DNA from: Pseudomonadota bacterium
GTDB taxonomy: Bacteria; Pseudomonadota; Gammaproteobacteria; Burkholderiales; Burkholderiaceae_C
Reading direction: 5' to 3'
NCBI GenBank assembly: GCA_022566735.1
Contig: JADFIG010000004.1
Coordinates: 1-64,000 of the forward strand
DNA length: 64,000 bases
Part shown: positions 8,005-16,157 of the stretch, in pieces
How positions within the stretch are numbered: the stretch's first letter is position 1
How the letters are laid out: each line of letters starts with the position of its first letter
Translations under genes and position numbers: made by a program
Notes under the pieces: generated by a model
Told to the model about the DNA's origin: nothing
The model's database searches: none
What the model saw: only the letters and a program-made list of their open reading frames with translations

Positions 8005-9928
8005 CCTGCGTGCCCAGCTCCACCACCTGGTTGGCCGGCAGGCGGTAGCAGGTGGCCGCGCCTTCGGCCTGGCGGGTCATCCAGCCGTAGAGGGCGCTGC
8101 GCCAGGCCGGCAGGGTGCCGGGGCCATCGGCCACCGAGGAGCGCGCCACGAAGAAGGTGGTGCGCATGGGCTCCAGCGTCAGCATGCCAAGGTCGGCGGC
8201 TGGCAGCTTCGAGACACCGGCCAGCGCCGCCGGGATGTCGGGCTCCTCGCGGAAGCCGAAGCGCACCGCCAGCGTCCAGGCACCGGGCGCGATCTGCGTG
8301 AGGTGCAGGCGGTCGGCGTCGCTCACGTAAGGCGCGTTGTCGTTGAGCACGTGCAGGAACACGGTCTGCTCGTGCATCACCTTGAAGTGCTTGAGGTTGT
8401 GGAACAGCGCGCTGGGCACGATGGTCGGGTCCGAGGTCAGGTACACGGCCGTGCCCTCCACCAGCGGCACATCGGGCAGCGGGCCGCCCACGAAATCGGC
8501 CATGGGGATGTCGATCTTGCGGCGCTGGTCTTCCACCCGGCGGCTGCCTTCCTTCCACGTCGTCAGCATCAGGAAGATGAGGCCGCCCAGCGTCAGCGGG
8601 AACCAGCCGCCTTCGCCCAGCTTGTTGAGGTTGGACAGGAAGAAGCCCAGCTCCAGCAGCGTGAACAGGGCCAGCGCCACCAGGGTGGGACGGCGCCAGG
8701 TGCGCGGTGCGATGAAGGTCACGAAGGCCGTCAGCAGCGTGGTGATGATCATGGTGCCCGACACCGCGATGCCGTAGGCCGCGGCCAGCGCGCCCGAGGA
8801 CTTGAAGGACAGCACCAGGGCGATGACCGCCAGCAGCATCAGCCAGTTGACGCTGGGGATGTAGATCTGGCCCTTCTCGGCGTCCGAGGTGTGCAGGATG
8901 CGCACGCGCGGCAGGTAGCCCAGGCGGCTGGCCTGCAGCGTCATGGAGAAGGCGCCGGAGATGGTGGCCTGCGAGGCGATCACCGTCGCCGCCGTGGCGA
9001 GCACCACCAGCGGGATGAGCAGGCCCTTGGGCGCCAGCAGGAAGAAGGGGTTGGCCGCGGCCGCGGCGTCGCGCAGCACCAGCGCGCCCTGGCCGAAGTA
9101 GTTCAGCATCAGGCAGGGGAAGACCAGGCCGTACCAGGCCAGGCGCACGGCCTTGGCGCCGAAGTGGCCCATGTCGGCGTAGAGCGCCTCGCCACCGGTC
9201 AGCGCCAGGAACACGGCCGACAGCAGCACGAAGGCCGCCGTGGGGTGGTCTACCGCGAAGTGCAGCGCGTGCATCGGGTTGACGGCCTGCAGCACCATGG
9301 GGTTGAGCGCGATGCTGTGGATGCCCATGGCCGCCAGCGTCAGGAACCAGACCACCGTGACGGGCCCGAAGAAGGCGCCCACGCTGCTCGTGCCCTTCTT
9401 CTGGATGAGGAAGAGGCCGATGAGGATGCCGATGGTGATGGGCTCGATGACGTGCTCGAAGCGCGGCGTGGCCACGCTGACGCCCTCCACGGCCGAGAGC
9501 ACCGAGATGGCCGGCGTGATGATGGCGTCGCCATAGAACAGCGCCGCGGCGAACACCCCCGCGCTGACCACCAGCACCGACCGGCGCGGCGCATCGTGCG
9601 TGATGCGGTGGGCCAGGGCCGTGAGCGCCAGCACGCCGCCTTCGCCGTCGTTGTCGTACTTCAGCACGATCCAGACGTACTTGATGGACACGATGATGAG
9701 CACCGCCCACAGCAGCGCCGACAGCGTGGCCAGCACGTTCTCCGGCGTGACGGCCATGGCGTGCGGGCCGTTGAAGGCCTCCTTGAAGGCGTAGAGCGGG
9801 CTGGTGCCGATGTCGCCGAAGACCACGCCGAGCGCGGCCAGGGTGAGGGCGCCCAGGCGCTGGCTGCCGTGGGCGTGCGCCCCGCTGTCCGGCGCGAGCG
9901 CCGAGGGGATGGAGGGCGTGGAGGACAT
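7994..9928 (-). CDS. Low-affinity potassium uptake protein Kup
   Basis: A 644-residue inner-membrane K+/H+ symporter of the KUP/HAK/KT family (usual length about 620-630). The family signature GVVFGDIGTSPLYAF lies near residues 34-48, followed by about 12 hydrophobic segments over the first 450 residues and a soluble C-terminal domain. Start ATG at 9928 has AGGAGA upstream. The frame remains open further upstream only because it runs across kdpE. It lies just 4 bases downstream of kdpE on the same strand, so the two-component genes and the transporter probably form one unit. This differs from the usual pairing of KdpDE with the KdpFABC pump. Confidence 0.93.
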   Translation of the reverse strand: MSSTPSIPSALAPDSGAHAHGSQRLGALTLAALGVVFGDIGTSPLYAFKEAFNGPHAMAVTPENVLATLSALLWAVLIIVSIKYVWIVLKYDNDGEGGVLALTALAHRITHDAPRRSVLVVSAGVFAAALFYGDAIITPAISVLSAVEGVSVATPRFEHVIEPITIGILIGLFLIQKKGTSSVGAFFGPVTVVWFLTLAAMGIHSIALNPMVLQAVNPMHALHFAVDHPTAAFVLLSAVFLALTGGEALYADMGHFGAKAVRLAWYGLVFPCLMLNYFGQGALVLRDAAAAANPFFLLAPKGLLIPLVVLATAATVIASQATISGAFSMTLQASRLGYLPRVRILHTSDAEKGQIYIPSVNWLMLLAVIALVLSFKSSGALAAAYGIAVSGTMIITTLLTAFVTFIAPRTWRRPTLVALALFTLLELGFFLSNLNKLGEGGWFPLTLGGLIFLMLTTWKEGSRRVEDQRRKIDIPMADFVGGPLPDVPLVEGTAVYLTSDPTIVPSALFHNLKHFKVMHEQTVFLHVLNDNAPYVSDADRLHLTQIAPGAWTLAVRFGFREEPDIPAALAGVSKLPAADLGMLTLEPMRTTFFVARSSVADGPGTLPAWRSALYGWMTRQAEGAATCYRLPANQVVELGTQVML

Positions 9929-9932
9929 CGTG

Positions 9933-10640
9933 TCAGTCTCCTGAGATGAATCGGTAGCCCACGCCCACCTCGGTGAGGAAGTGGCGCGGCTGGGCGGGGT
10001 CGTCTTCGAGCTTGTGGCGCAGGCGGCCGACGTAGATGCGCAGGTAGTGGGCGCTGTCGGCATAGGCCGGCCCCCAGACCTCCTTGAGCAGCTGGCGGTG
10101 CGTCATCACCTTGCCGGCATGGGCCAGCAGCACGCACAGCAGGCGGTGCTCGATGGGCGTGAGGTGCACGGGGGCCTCGTCGCGCGTGACCTGGCGGCGC
10201 ACGAAGTCCACGCACACCCGGCCAAAGCGCAGCTCGGGGGTTTCGGTGGCGCTGCCCTGGCGGGCGCGGCGCAGCATGGCGCGGCTGCGCGCCAGCAACT
10301 CGCCCACCGAGAAGGGCTTGGTGAGGTAGTCGTCGGCCCCGGCGTCGAGCACGTCGATCTTGTCTTCCTCCGCGGCGCGCGCCGACAGCACCAGCACCGG
10401 CATGGCCGACCAGGTGCGCAGGTCTTCGACGAAGCGGCGGCCATCGCCATCGGGCAGGCCCAGGTCGAGGATGACCAGGTCGGGCTTGCGCGTGCCGGCC
10501 TCGATCAGGCCTTGCCGCAGGGTGTCGGCCTCGGCCACGCGGCAGCCATCGCCTTCCAGCGCGGTGCGCACGAAGCGGCGGATGTGGGGGTCGTCCTCGA
10601 CCAGCAGGATGACGGGGGACAGGGCGGTGGCCTGGCTCAT
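9933..10640 (-). CDS. Response regulator KdpE
   Basis: A 235-residue OmpR/PhoB-type response regulator. The receiver domain carries the acidic pair EDD (near residue 15), the phosphoacceptor Asp59 in LVILDLGLPDGDG, and the conserved Lys in LTKPF. A winged-helix DNA-binding domain follows, with the KdpE-like ending VGVGYRFISGD. The start overlaps the 3' end of the sensor gene by four bases (ATGA), so sensor and regulator are translationally coupled. KdpE normally activates the high-affinity kdpFABC pump; no such genes are near, and kup follows directly, so kup is the likely target. Confidence 0.88.
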   Translation of the reverse strand: MSQATALSPVILLVEDDPHIRRFVRTALEGDGCRVAEADTLRQGLIEAGTRKPDLVILDLGLPDGDGRRFVEDLRTWSAMPVLVLSARAAEEDKIDVLDAGADDYLTKPFSVGELLARSRAMLRRARQGSATETPELRFGRVCVDFVRRQVTRDEAPVHLTPIEHRLLCVLLAHAGKVMTHRQLLKEVWGPAYADSAHYLRIYVGRLRHKLEDDPAQPRHFLTEVGVGYRFISGD

Positions 10641-12235
10641 GCGGGCTCCGGCTCGATGGCAGGGGGGGTGCCCAGGGGCAGTTGCAGGCGCACTTCGGCG
10701 CCGCCCGTGGGCGGGTTGAGGGCGTCGATGCGGCCGCCGTGGGCTTCGACGATGGCCTTGCAGATGGCCAGGCCCAGGCCCATGCCGGGGACATGGCCCT
10801 CGGGCTCGCCGCGGGCAAACAGCTCGAAGACCTCGTGCAGGCGCTCGGGCGGGAAGCCGGTGCCGGCGTTGTGCACGCTGACCTGCAGCCAGCCCTCGGC
10901 GGCGCGGACGGCGAGCTGGATGTCGGTGTCGGGCGGGGCGTACTTGGCGGCGTTGTCCAGCAGGTTGCCGAAGACGCGCTCCATCAGCACGGCGTCGAGC
11001 GCCACCAGGGGCAGGTCGCAGGGCAGGTCCACGGCCACGCGGTGGCGGGCCAGGGCCGCAGCCAGCAGCTGGATGCTGGCGCCGATCACCTCCTCGATGG
11101 GTTGCCACTCCAGGCGCAGCGGCAGGCGGCCCGGGCCCGGCGTGGCCCCGCGGGAGGGGGCGGGCAAGGTGGCCTGCAGCCGGGCCATGTCCAGCAGCTT
11201 GCTGACCATGTCGTGCAGGCGCAGGGCCTGGCCGCGCAGGGCCTCGGCCATCTCCCGGGCCTGGGGCGACAGCGGGGGCTGCAGCAGCGACAGCGTCTCG
11301 GCCATGCCCACCAGGGCCGTCAGCGGGGTGCGCACGTCGTGCGACAGCGCCGAGAGGATGGCGTTGCGCAGGCGCTCGGTCTGCATGTCCAGCTCGCTCT
11401 GGTGGGCCACCTCCACGAAGTGCAGGCGCTCCAGCGCGGTGGCGGCCAGGGCGCCGACGGCATCGAGCATCTCGGCATGGGCCTGCAGGCGGTGGCCCTC
11501 GGCTTCGCTGACCAGCATGACGCCGCGCTTGCGCGTCGAGCCCAGCAGGGGCAGCAGGACGTGGTGGCCGTCCTCGTCCTGCAGGCGGTGGGGGCCCGGG
11601 CGGGCGCTGTCCTGAACCACCGACTGCGCCAGCAGCGCCAGGCTGGCCGACGGCACGGGCGCGGGCAGCGTGGACAGGCCTTCGCCGGGGTCGGCCTCGA
11701 TGCGCTCCAGCGTCTGGCCGGGGCCGGGCAACCACAGTTGCAGCGTGGCATGGAGCTGGCCGTGCACGAAGGCGCGCAGGTGGGCCAGCACTTGCGAGGC
11801 GGTGAGCGCGCCGGCCAGCTGGTGGGCCAGGGCGTGCAGGGCCTGGGCGCGGCGGGCAGCCTGCAGGGCCTCGTCGGCGCGCTGGCGCATGCCCAGGGCC
11901 AGCTGGGCGATCAACAGCGCCACGGCGAGCATGACGGCGAAGGTCAGCAGGTACTGGATGTCGCTGACGGCAAAGGAAAAGCGCGGCGGCACGTAGAAGA
12001 AGTCGAACAGCCCGACGCTGAGGAAGGCGGCCATGACCGCCGGGCCGCGGCCCAGGCGGGCGGCCACCAGCACCACGGTGAACAGGAAGAGCATGACCGC
12101 GTTGACCGGCTCCAGCCAGTCGTGCAGCGGGGTGGTGGCGACGGTGGTGGCCCCGCAGGCCGCCGCGGCCAGGGGGTAGCGCCAGCGGCTGGGCGGGCGG
12201 GCCTGGGCGGGCAGGGGGGCGTCGGTGCGGGGCAT
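10637..12235 (-). CDS. KdpD-like sensor histidine kinase, short form
   Basis: A 532-residue membrane sensor kinase that corresponds to the C-terminal part of KdpD (full length about 900). It begins directly with the four closely spaced membrane helices (about residues 20-115; FFYVPPRFSF lies in the conserved inter-helix region). A GAF-like domain, a HisKA domain with the phosphoacceptor His299 (LSHDVRTPL) and an HATPase domain with N, G1 and G2 boxes (NLLDNAAKY, MGLGLAI) follow. The N-terminal KdpD domain and the universal-stress-like domain are missing, and there is no room for them upstream: the next gene, hypA, ends at 12345. What it senses may therefore differ from classical KdpD. Confidence 0.85.
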   Translation of the reverse strand: MPRTDAPLPAQARPPSRWRYPLAAAACGATTVATTPLHDWLEPVNAVMLFLFTVVLVAARLGRGPAVMAAFLSVGLFDFFYVPPRFSFAVSDIQYLLTFAVMLAVALLIAQLALGMRQRADEALQAARRAQALHALAHQLAGALTASQVLAHLRAFVHGQLHATLQLWLPGPGQTLERIEADPGEGLSTLPAPVPSASLALLAQSVVQDSARPGPHRLQDEDGHHVLLPLLGSTRKRGVMLVSEAEGHRLQAHAEMLDAVGALAATALERLHFVEVAHQSELDMQTERLRNAILSALSHDVRTPLTALVGMAETLSLLQPPLSPQAREMAEALRGQALRLHDMVSKLLDMARLQATLPAPSRGATPGPGRLPLRLEWQPIEEVIGASIQLLAAALARHRVAVDLPCDLPLVALDAVLMERVFGNLLDNAAKYAPPDTDIQLAVRAAEGWLQVSVHNAGTGFPPERLHEVFELFARGEPEGHVPGMGLGLAICKAIVEAHGGRIDALNPPTGGAEVRLQLPLGTPPAIEPEPA

Positions 12236-12344
12236 GGGGCCAGTGTGTGGCGCCGGGCGTCTCGGCCAGGCAAATTCTGGCAGCGGCGGCGTAAAAAAGG
12301 CATAAAGACGGCCCGCGGCCCCCCCGGTGGGGCGCAGGCCGCAC

Positions 12345-12698
12345 TCAGCCGGCGCCGGGGTGGGCCAGCCCTTCGATGCGGGTGAGCTGCAGGGCCTGGC
12401 CGCTGCGCCAGTGCCGCCGCGCCGAGCCGCAGTGCGGGCAGGGCTCGGTGCGCGCGGTGGGGGTGCTGGTCTGGCCGCAGTCCAGGCACTCGGACACCGC
12501 CTCTTCGCGCAGGGTGTGGATGCGCGCGCCGTCGGCCAGGCTGCCGCGCAGGGCGTGCGCCAGGGCGGTGCGCAGGGCGGCCTCGTCCACGCAGCCCAGC
12601 GCCCCCAGGGTCAGCGTCACGTCGGTGATGCGCGACAAGGCCGGGGCCTGGGCCTCCAGCAGGCGCAGCACTTCCACGGCCAGGGAGAGCTCATGCAT
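12345..12698 (-). CDS. Hydrogenase nickel-insertion protein HypA
   Basis: A 117-residue HypA, which delivers nickel to the hydrogenase large subunit together with HypB. The N-terminal MHELSLA provides the nickel-binding Met-His. The zinc site is formed by two Cys pairs, CLDC and CPHC, around residues 70-91. It is the last gene of the hyp-hox operon and its start overlaps the 3' end of the protease gene by 8 bases. The downstream gap to kdpD contains a GC-rich inverted stretch and a run of six T on the minus strand, which may end the operon. Confidence 0.92.
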   Translation of the reverse strand: MHELSLAVEVLRLLEAQAPALSRITDVTLTLGALGCVDEAALRTALAHALRGSLADGARIHTLREEAVSECLDCGQTSTPTARTEPCPHCGSARRHWRSGQALQLTRIEGLAHPGAG

Positions 12699-13275
12699 GC
12701 GGCGTGGCCCCGGTGGTGTCAGGCGCCGCTTGCGCCCGCAGCCAGTCCATCAGCATCGCCCAGGCGGCGTCGAGGTCCTGGCGGGTGTCCGCGGACAGGG
12801 GCTCGCCCAGGCCGAAGCTGCGCCCGCGCACGCTGAGCAGCCAGCACGGCGGCGGCGCTTCGCCCAGCACCTCGCGGCACAGGGCCAGGAGCTGGTCGGG
12901 CGGGCAGTGGTGGGTGCCCAGCCGCGGGCCAGGCGATGCGCCCGTCGGCGGTGCCAGGGCGCGCAGGCGCACGCCGGGGACGGGGGCACGGGGGGCGGCC
13001 TGGCCGTCGGCCGCATCGGCATCGGCTTCGGCATCGACGAACAGCACCGCCTGGCGGCCCAGCAGGTCCCAGGCGTGCTCCACGGCCAGCTGCTGCTCGC
13101 AGACCAGCTCCACCTGCGCGGCCCAGGCCGGGCCGAGGCCCCCCGCGTCCAGCCCGTCCTGCAGGCGCCGGGCCAGCTCGGGCCCCACGGCATCGTCGCC
13201 GCGGCTGGGGTTGCCCACGGCCAGCACCAGCAGCGGCGCGCGCGGCGCCCTGCCCTGGTTCATGCCAGGGCTCAT
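12691..13275 (-). CDS. Hydrogenase maturation endopeptidase (HoxW/HyaD family)
   Basis: A 194-residue protease expected to cut the C-terminal tail of HoxH after nickel insertion. It has the family opening VLAVGNPSRGDDAVGP near residue 20, with the nickel-sensing Asp/Glu, and later acidic (FVDAEAD) and His (GTHHCPP) positions. It lies directly behind hoxH with a 4-base ATGA overlap; an internal ATG at 13263 is an alternative start. The region between residues 80 and 110 is Ala/Pro/Asp-rich and looks like an insertion compared with typical members of about 150-165 residues. Confidence 0.88.
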   Translation of the reverse strand: MSPGMNQGRAPRAPLLVLAVGNPSRGDDAVGPELARRLQDGLDAGGLGPAWAAQVELVCEQQLAVEHAWDLLGRQAVLFVDAEADADAADGQAAPRAPVPGVRLRALAPPTGASPGPRLGTHHCPPDQLLALCREVLGEAPPPCWLLSVRGRSFGLGEPLSADTRQDLDAAWAMLMDWLRAQAAPDTTGATPHA

Positions 13276-14798
13276 GCCCAGGGCTCCGAAGCGATGTGCT
13301 CGGGGCGGCTGACGCAGCCGTCGTCGTGCTTGAGCAGCACATCGGCCACCGCGCCGTCGGCGTCCAGCAGCTCCACGCGCAGCGGCATGCGGCCCACCGC
13401 GTGGGTGGCGCAGGACAGGCAGGGGTCGTAGGCGCGGATGGCCACCTCGATGCGGTTGAGCAGGCCTTCGCTGAGCTCGCGGCCATCGAAGCAGGCCGCC
13501 GCCACGCTGCGCACGGCCTCGTTCATGGCGGTGTTGTTGTGCGTGGTCGAGACGATCAGGTTGGCCTCGGTGACGAGGTCGTCCTCGCCGATGCGGTAGT
13601 GGTGGATGAGCGTGCCGCGCGGCGCCTCGATGACGCCGATGCCCTCGCGCAGCGGCGTGCCCGTGGCCATGAGCGCGTCGCCGCAGATGGCCGGGTCGTC
13701 GAGCAGGCGGCGGATGAGCTCGGCGCAGTGCAGGCTGTCGATCATGCGCGCCCAGTGCTGGGCCAGCGAGGCCGTCACCGGGCGCCCGCCGCCCCAGGCG
13801 ACGAAGGCCTGGCGGTGGGCCTCGGCCAGCGGGGTGTCGAGGAAGCTGGCGTTGTTGATGCGCGCCAGCGGGCCCACGCGGTACCAGCCGGCCTCCGGCC
13901 CCAGGCTGCGCAGGAAGGGGAACTTCATGTAGGTCCAGGGCTTGACCGCCTCGCCGATGAAGCTGGCGTAGCCCTGCACGTCGACCTGGTCGGCCACGGT
14001 CCGGCCCTGGGCGTCGCGCACGCGCAGGGCGCCGTCGTAGAGGTCGGCCGCGCCATCGGGGCGCACCAGGCTCATGAACATCGAGGGGAAGTCGGCAAAG
14101 CCGGGCGTGGCCGCGTCGCCGGGGTGGTGGCGCAGGAAGAGGTCGCGCGCCAGCACCACGGCGTCTTCGCACCAGCCGATGATCGGGTCGATGTCGGCGC
14201 GCAGCAGCTCGCGGTCGGCCGGCGACAGCGCCTTGTTGAAGCCGCCCGGCACCGAGCCCGTGCCGTGCACGCGCTTGCCGGTGAGCACGCGGATCACCTC
14301 CTGGCCGTGCTTGCGGATGCGGATGCCTTGCAGGCCCAGTTCGCGGTGGTCGGCCAGCACGCCGGTGACGTTGCGGTGGGCGACGGCGTCGTCGAAGCCG
14401 AACAGCAGGTCGGGCGAGGCCAGGTGGAAAAAATGCAGGGCGTTGGACTGCAGCACCTGGGCGGCGTGCAGCAGGCGGCGCAGCTTCTCGGCCGTGGGCG
14501 TGATGCGGGTGTGCCCGATGGCGAAGGCGTCGCAGGCCTTGCTGGCGGCCAGCAGGTGGCTGACCGGGCAGATGCCGCACAGGCGCTGCACCAGGGTGGG
14601 CACCTCCCAGTAGGGGCGGCCCTGGATGAAGCGCTCGAAGCCGCGGAACTCGACGATGTGCAGGCGCGCCTGCCGCACGCGGCGCTGGGCGTCGAGCAGG
14701 AGCGTGACCTTGCCGTGGCCCTCGACGCGGCTGACGGGCTCGATGACCACGCGGCTGAGGCCGCTGGGGTCGGGGGCGGTTTCAAGCGGGTGGGGCAT
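13272..14798 (-). CDS. NAD-linked [NiFe] hydrogenase large subunit HoxH
   Basis: A 508-residue catalytic subunit that holds the Ni-Fe(CN)2CO site. The N-terminal ligand motif RLCGICPVSH (Cys73, Cys76) and the C-terminal motif DPCLSCATH (Cys460, Cys463, His466) are intact. Cleavage after His466 by HoxW would remove a tail of 42 residues. The tail shows that the protein is made as a precursor and matures by protease, as in other HoxH proteins. It pairs with HoxY, encoded just upstream (gap of about 43 bases). Length and context fit the group 3d bidirectional enzymes, such as the soluble hydrogenase of Ralstonia/Cupriavidus. Confidence 0.95.
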   Translation of the reverse strand: MPHPLETAPDPSGLSRVVIEPVSRVEGHGKVTLLLDAQRRVRQARLHIVEFRGFERFIQGRPYWEVPTLVQRLCGICPVSHLLAASKACDAFAIGHTRITPTAEKLRRLLHAAQVLQSNALHFFHLASPDLLFGFDDAVAHRNVTGVLADHRELGLQGIRIRKHGQEVIRVLTGKRVHGTGSVPGGFNKALSPADRELLRADIDPIIGWCEDAVVLARDLFLRHHPGDAATPGFADFPSMFMSLVRPDGAADLYDGALRVRDAQGRTVADQVDVQGYASFIGEAVKPWTYMKFPFLRSLGPEAGWYRVGPLARINNASFLDTPLAEAHRQAFVAWGGGRPVTASLAQHWARMIDSLHCAELIRRLLDDPAICGDALMATGTPLREGIGVIEAPRGTLIHHYRIGEDDLVTEANLIVSTTHNNTAMNEAVRSVAAACFDGRELSEGLLNRIEVAIRAYDPCLSCATHAVGRMPLRVELLDADGAVADVLLKHDDGCVSRPEHIASEPWA

Positions 14799-14841
14799 GG
14801 GGCGTGGCGGGCGGTGTTCGCGGGTGGTGTTCGGCTCGGGC

Positions 14842-15429
14842 TCAGTCGAAATGGCGCAGGTGCAAGGGCAGCACCAGATCGCGCTGTGCCAGCTGGGCCA
14901 GGATGAGCTGGCGGAAGGCCTCGGCCGGCGGCGGGCAGCCGGGCAGGGTCAGGTCCACGTGCACCACCTCGTGCACGGGCAGCACCGCGCGCAGCAGCGG
15001 CGGCAGCTCGGGGTCTTGCGGCAGCTGGGCGTCGTGCAGGGGGCCGCCGAGCTTGCCCTGGGCCGCGGGGTTCAGGTAAGCCTCGGCCATCAGCTCGGCC
15101 ACGGGGATGCCGTTGCGCAGCGCCGGCACGCCGCCGTACATGGCGCAGGCGCCCACGGCCACCAGCACCTTGCAGCGCGCACGGAACTCGCGCAGCACCT
15201 CGACGTTCTCGTGGTTGCACAGCCCGCCTTCGATCAGGCCGATGTCCACGCCATCGGGGTGCACGTGCTTGAGGTCGGTCAGCGGGCTGCGGTCGAAGGC
15301 GATGTGATCGATCAGGTCGGCCAGGGCCTCGTCGATGTCCAGGAAGGACATGTGGCAGCCGAAGCAGCCGGCCAGCGAGCAGGTGGCGATGGTCAGGGGG
15401 CGTGGCGGGGTGCCTGGGGTGGGGCTCAT
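14842..15429 (-). CDS. NAD-linked hydrogenase small subunit HoxY
   Basis: A 195-residue small subunit that passes electrons from the Ni-Fe site through a proximal [4Fe-4S] cluster. Cluster ligands are visible as CSLAGCFGCHMSF near the N-terminus, GACAMYGG in the middle and LPGCPPP near residue 165. It lacks the twin-arginine signal of membrane-bound hydrogenase small subunits, which indicates a cytoplasmic enzyme. The start at 15429 overlaps the hoxU stop (ATGA). Confidence 0.94.
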   Translation of the reverse strand: MSPTPGTPPRPLTIATCSLAGCFGCHMSFLDIDEALADLIDHIAFDRSPLTDLKHVHPDGVDIGLIEGGLCNHENVEVLREFRARCKVLVAVGACAMYGGVPALRNGIPVAELMAEAYLNPAAQGKLGGPLHDAQLPQDPELPPLLRAVLPVHEVVHVDLTLPGCPPPAEAFRQLILAQLAQRDLVLPLHLRHFD

Positions 15430-16157
15430 GTGTCCTCCGGCCGCCGGGCGATGTCGGCGTCGTCGTCGGGGCCATCGTAGTGGCGCTGGCCGATGGGGAT
15501 GGCAAAGCCCTGGCGCTTGGGCATGAGCGCGCCCACCGGGCAGATGTGCACCGCGCGGTCGCTGGCGGCCACGCCGCTGTCCTGGAGCAGGCCGCTGGGG
15601 CTGTTGACCAGCAAGGTCGTCTGCGCGCCGCGGCCGCCGATGGCGAAGGCCGATTTGCCGTCGACCTCGCGGCTGGCGCGCACGCACAGCTCGCACAGGA
15701 TGCAGCGGCTGCGGTCCAGCCAGACATCGGGGTGGGAGGCATCCACCGCATGGGGCTGCTGGCTGTGGTGGAAGTGGGTGTCGGTCATGCCCAGGTGGTA
15801 GCCCACGGCCTGCAGGTGGCAGTTCCCGCTTTTCTCGCAGAAGGGGCAGTGGTGCTGGCCCTCGGCGAAGAGCATCTGCACCAGGCGCTGGCGGTCGTGG
15901 CGGATGGGCGCGGTCTCGGAGCGCACCTCCAGGCCGGCCTGGGCGGGCCAGGTGCAGGAGGTCACCGTGCGTTCGCCGTGCGGGCCCACCAGGCGCACGC
16001 TGCAGACCTTGCAGCTGCCGATGGGGTCGAAGTCGGCGTGGTGGCACAGGTGGGGGATGTAGGCGCCCGCGGCCTGGACGGCCTGCATCAGCGTCTGGCC
16101 GGGCTGGAAGGGGATGGGGCGGCCGTCCAGGGTGAAGGTGGGGGTGTCGGTGCTCAT
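15426..16157 (-). CDS. Hydrogenase diaphorase subunit HoxU
   Basis: A 243-residue iron-sulfur protein homologous to the N-terminal part of NuoG. It links the diaphorase HoxF with HoxY. An N-terminal [2Fe-2S] ferredoxin domain (SCKVCSVRL, later CTWPA) is followed by a His-Cys cluster region (HCPFCEKSGNC) and a ferredoxin-type [4Fe-4S] motif (CILCELC, then CPVGAL). The start at 16157 overlaps the hoxF stop (ATGA); an in-frame ATG at 16169 (MDTGMS) is possible but less likely. Confidence 0.93.
   Translation of the reverse strand: MSTDTPTFTLDGRPIPFQPGQTLMQAVQAAGAYIPHLCHHADFDPIGSCKVCSVRLVGPHGERTVTSCTWPAQAGLEVRSETAPIRHDRQRLVQMLFAEGQHHCPFCEKSGNCHLQAVGYHLGMTDTHFHHSQQPHAVDASHPDVWLDRSRCILCELCVRASREVDGKSAFAIGGRGAQTTLLVNSPSGLLQDSGVAASDRAVHICPVGALMPKRQGFAIPIGQRHYDGPDDDADIARRPEDT

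Noticed and set aside
8303-9949. Long plus-strand frame opposite kup
   Set aside because: His/Gln/Arg/Gly-rich translation is the usual shadow of a GC-rich gene on the other strand; kup is certain.
9936-9960. CTGAGA-like sequence before kup resembling a thiamine-pyrophosphate riboswitch element
   Set aside because: The rest of the aptamer is missing and the sequence lies at the kdpE end as coding DNA.
12293-12344. Possible intrinsic terminator behind hypA
   Set aside because: A GC-rich inverted stretch and a run of six T on the minus strand exist, but they are about 15 bases apart and the stem is imperfect; not strong enough for a feature.
12936-14906. Long plus-strand frame opposite hoxH
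   Set aside because: Shadow frame; the minus strand encodes a complete hydrogenase large subunit with all ligands.
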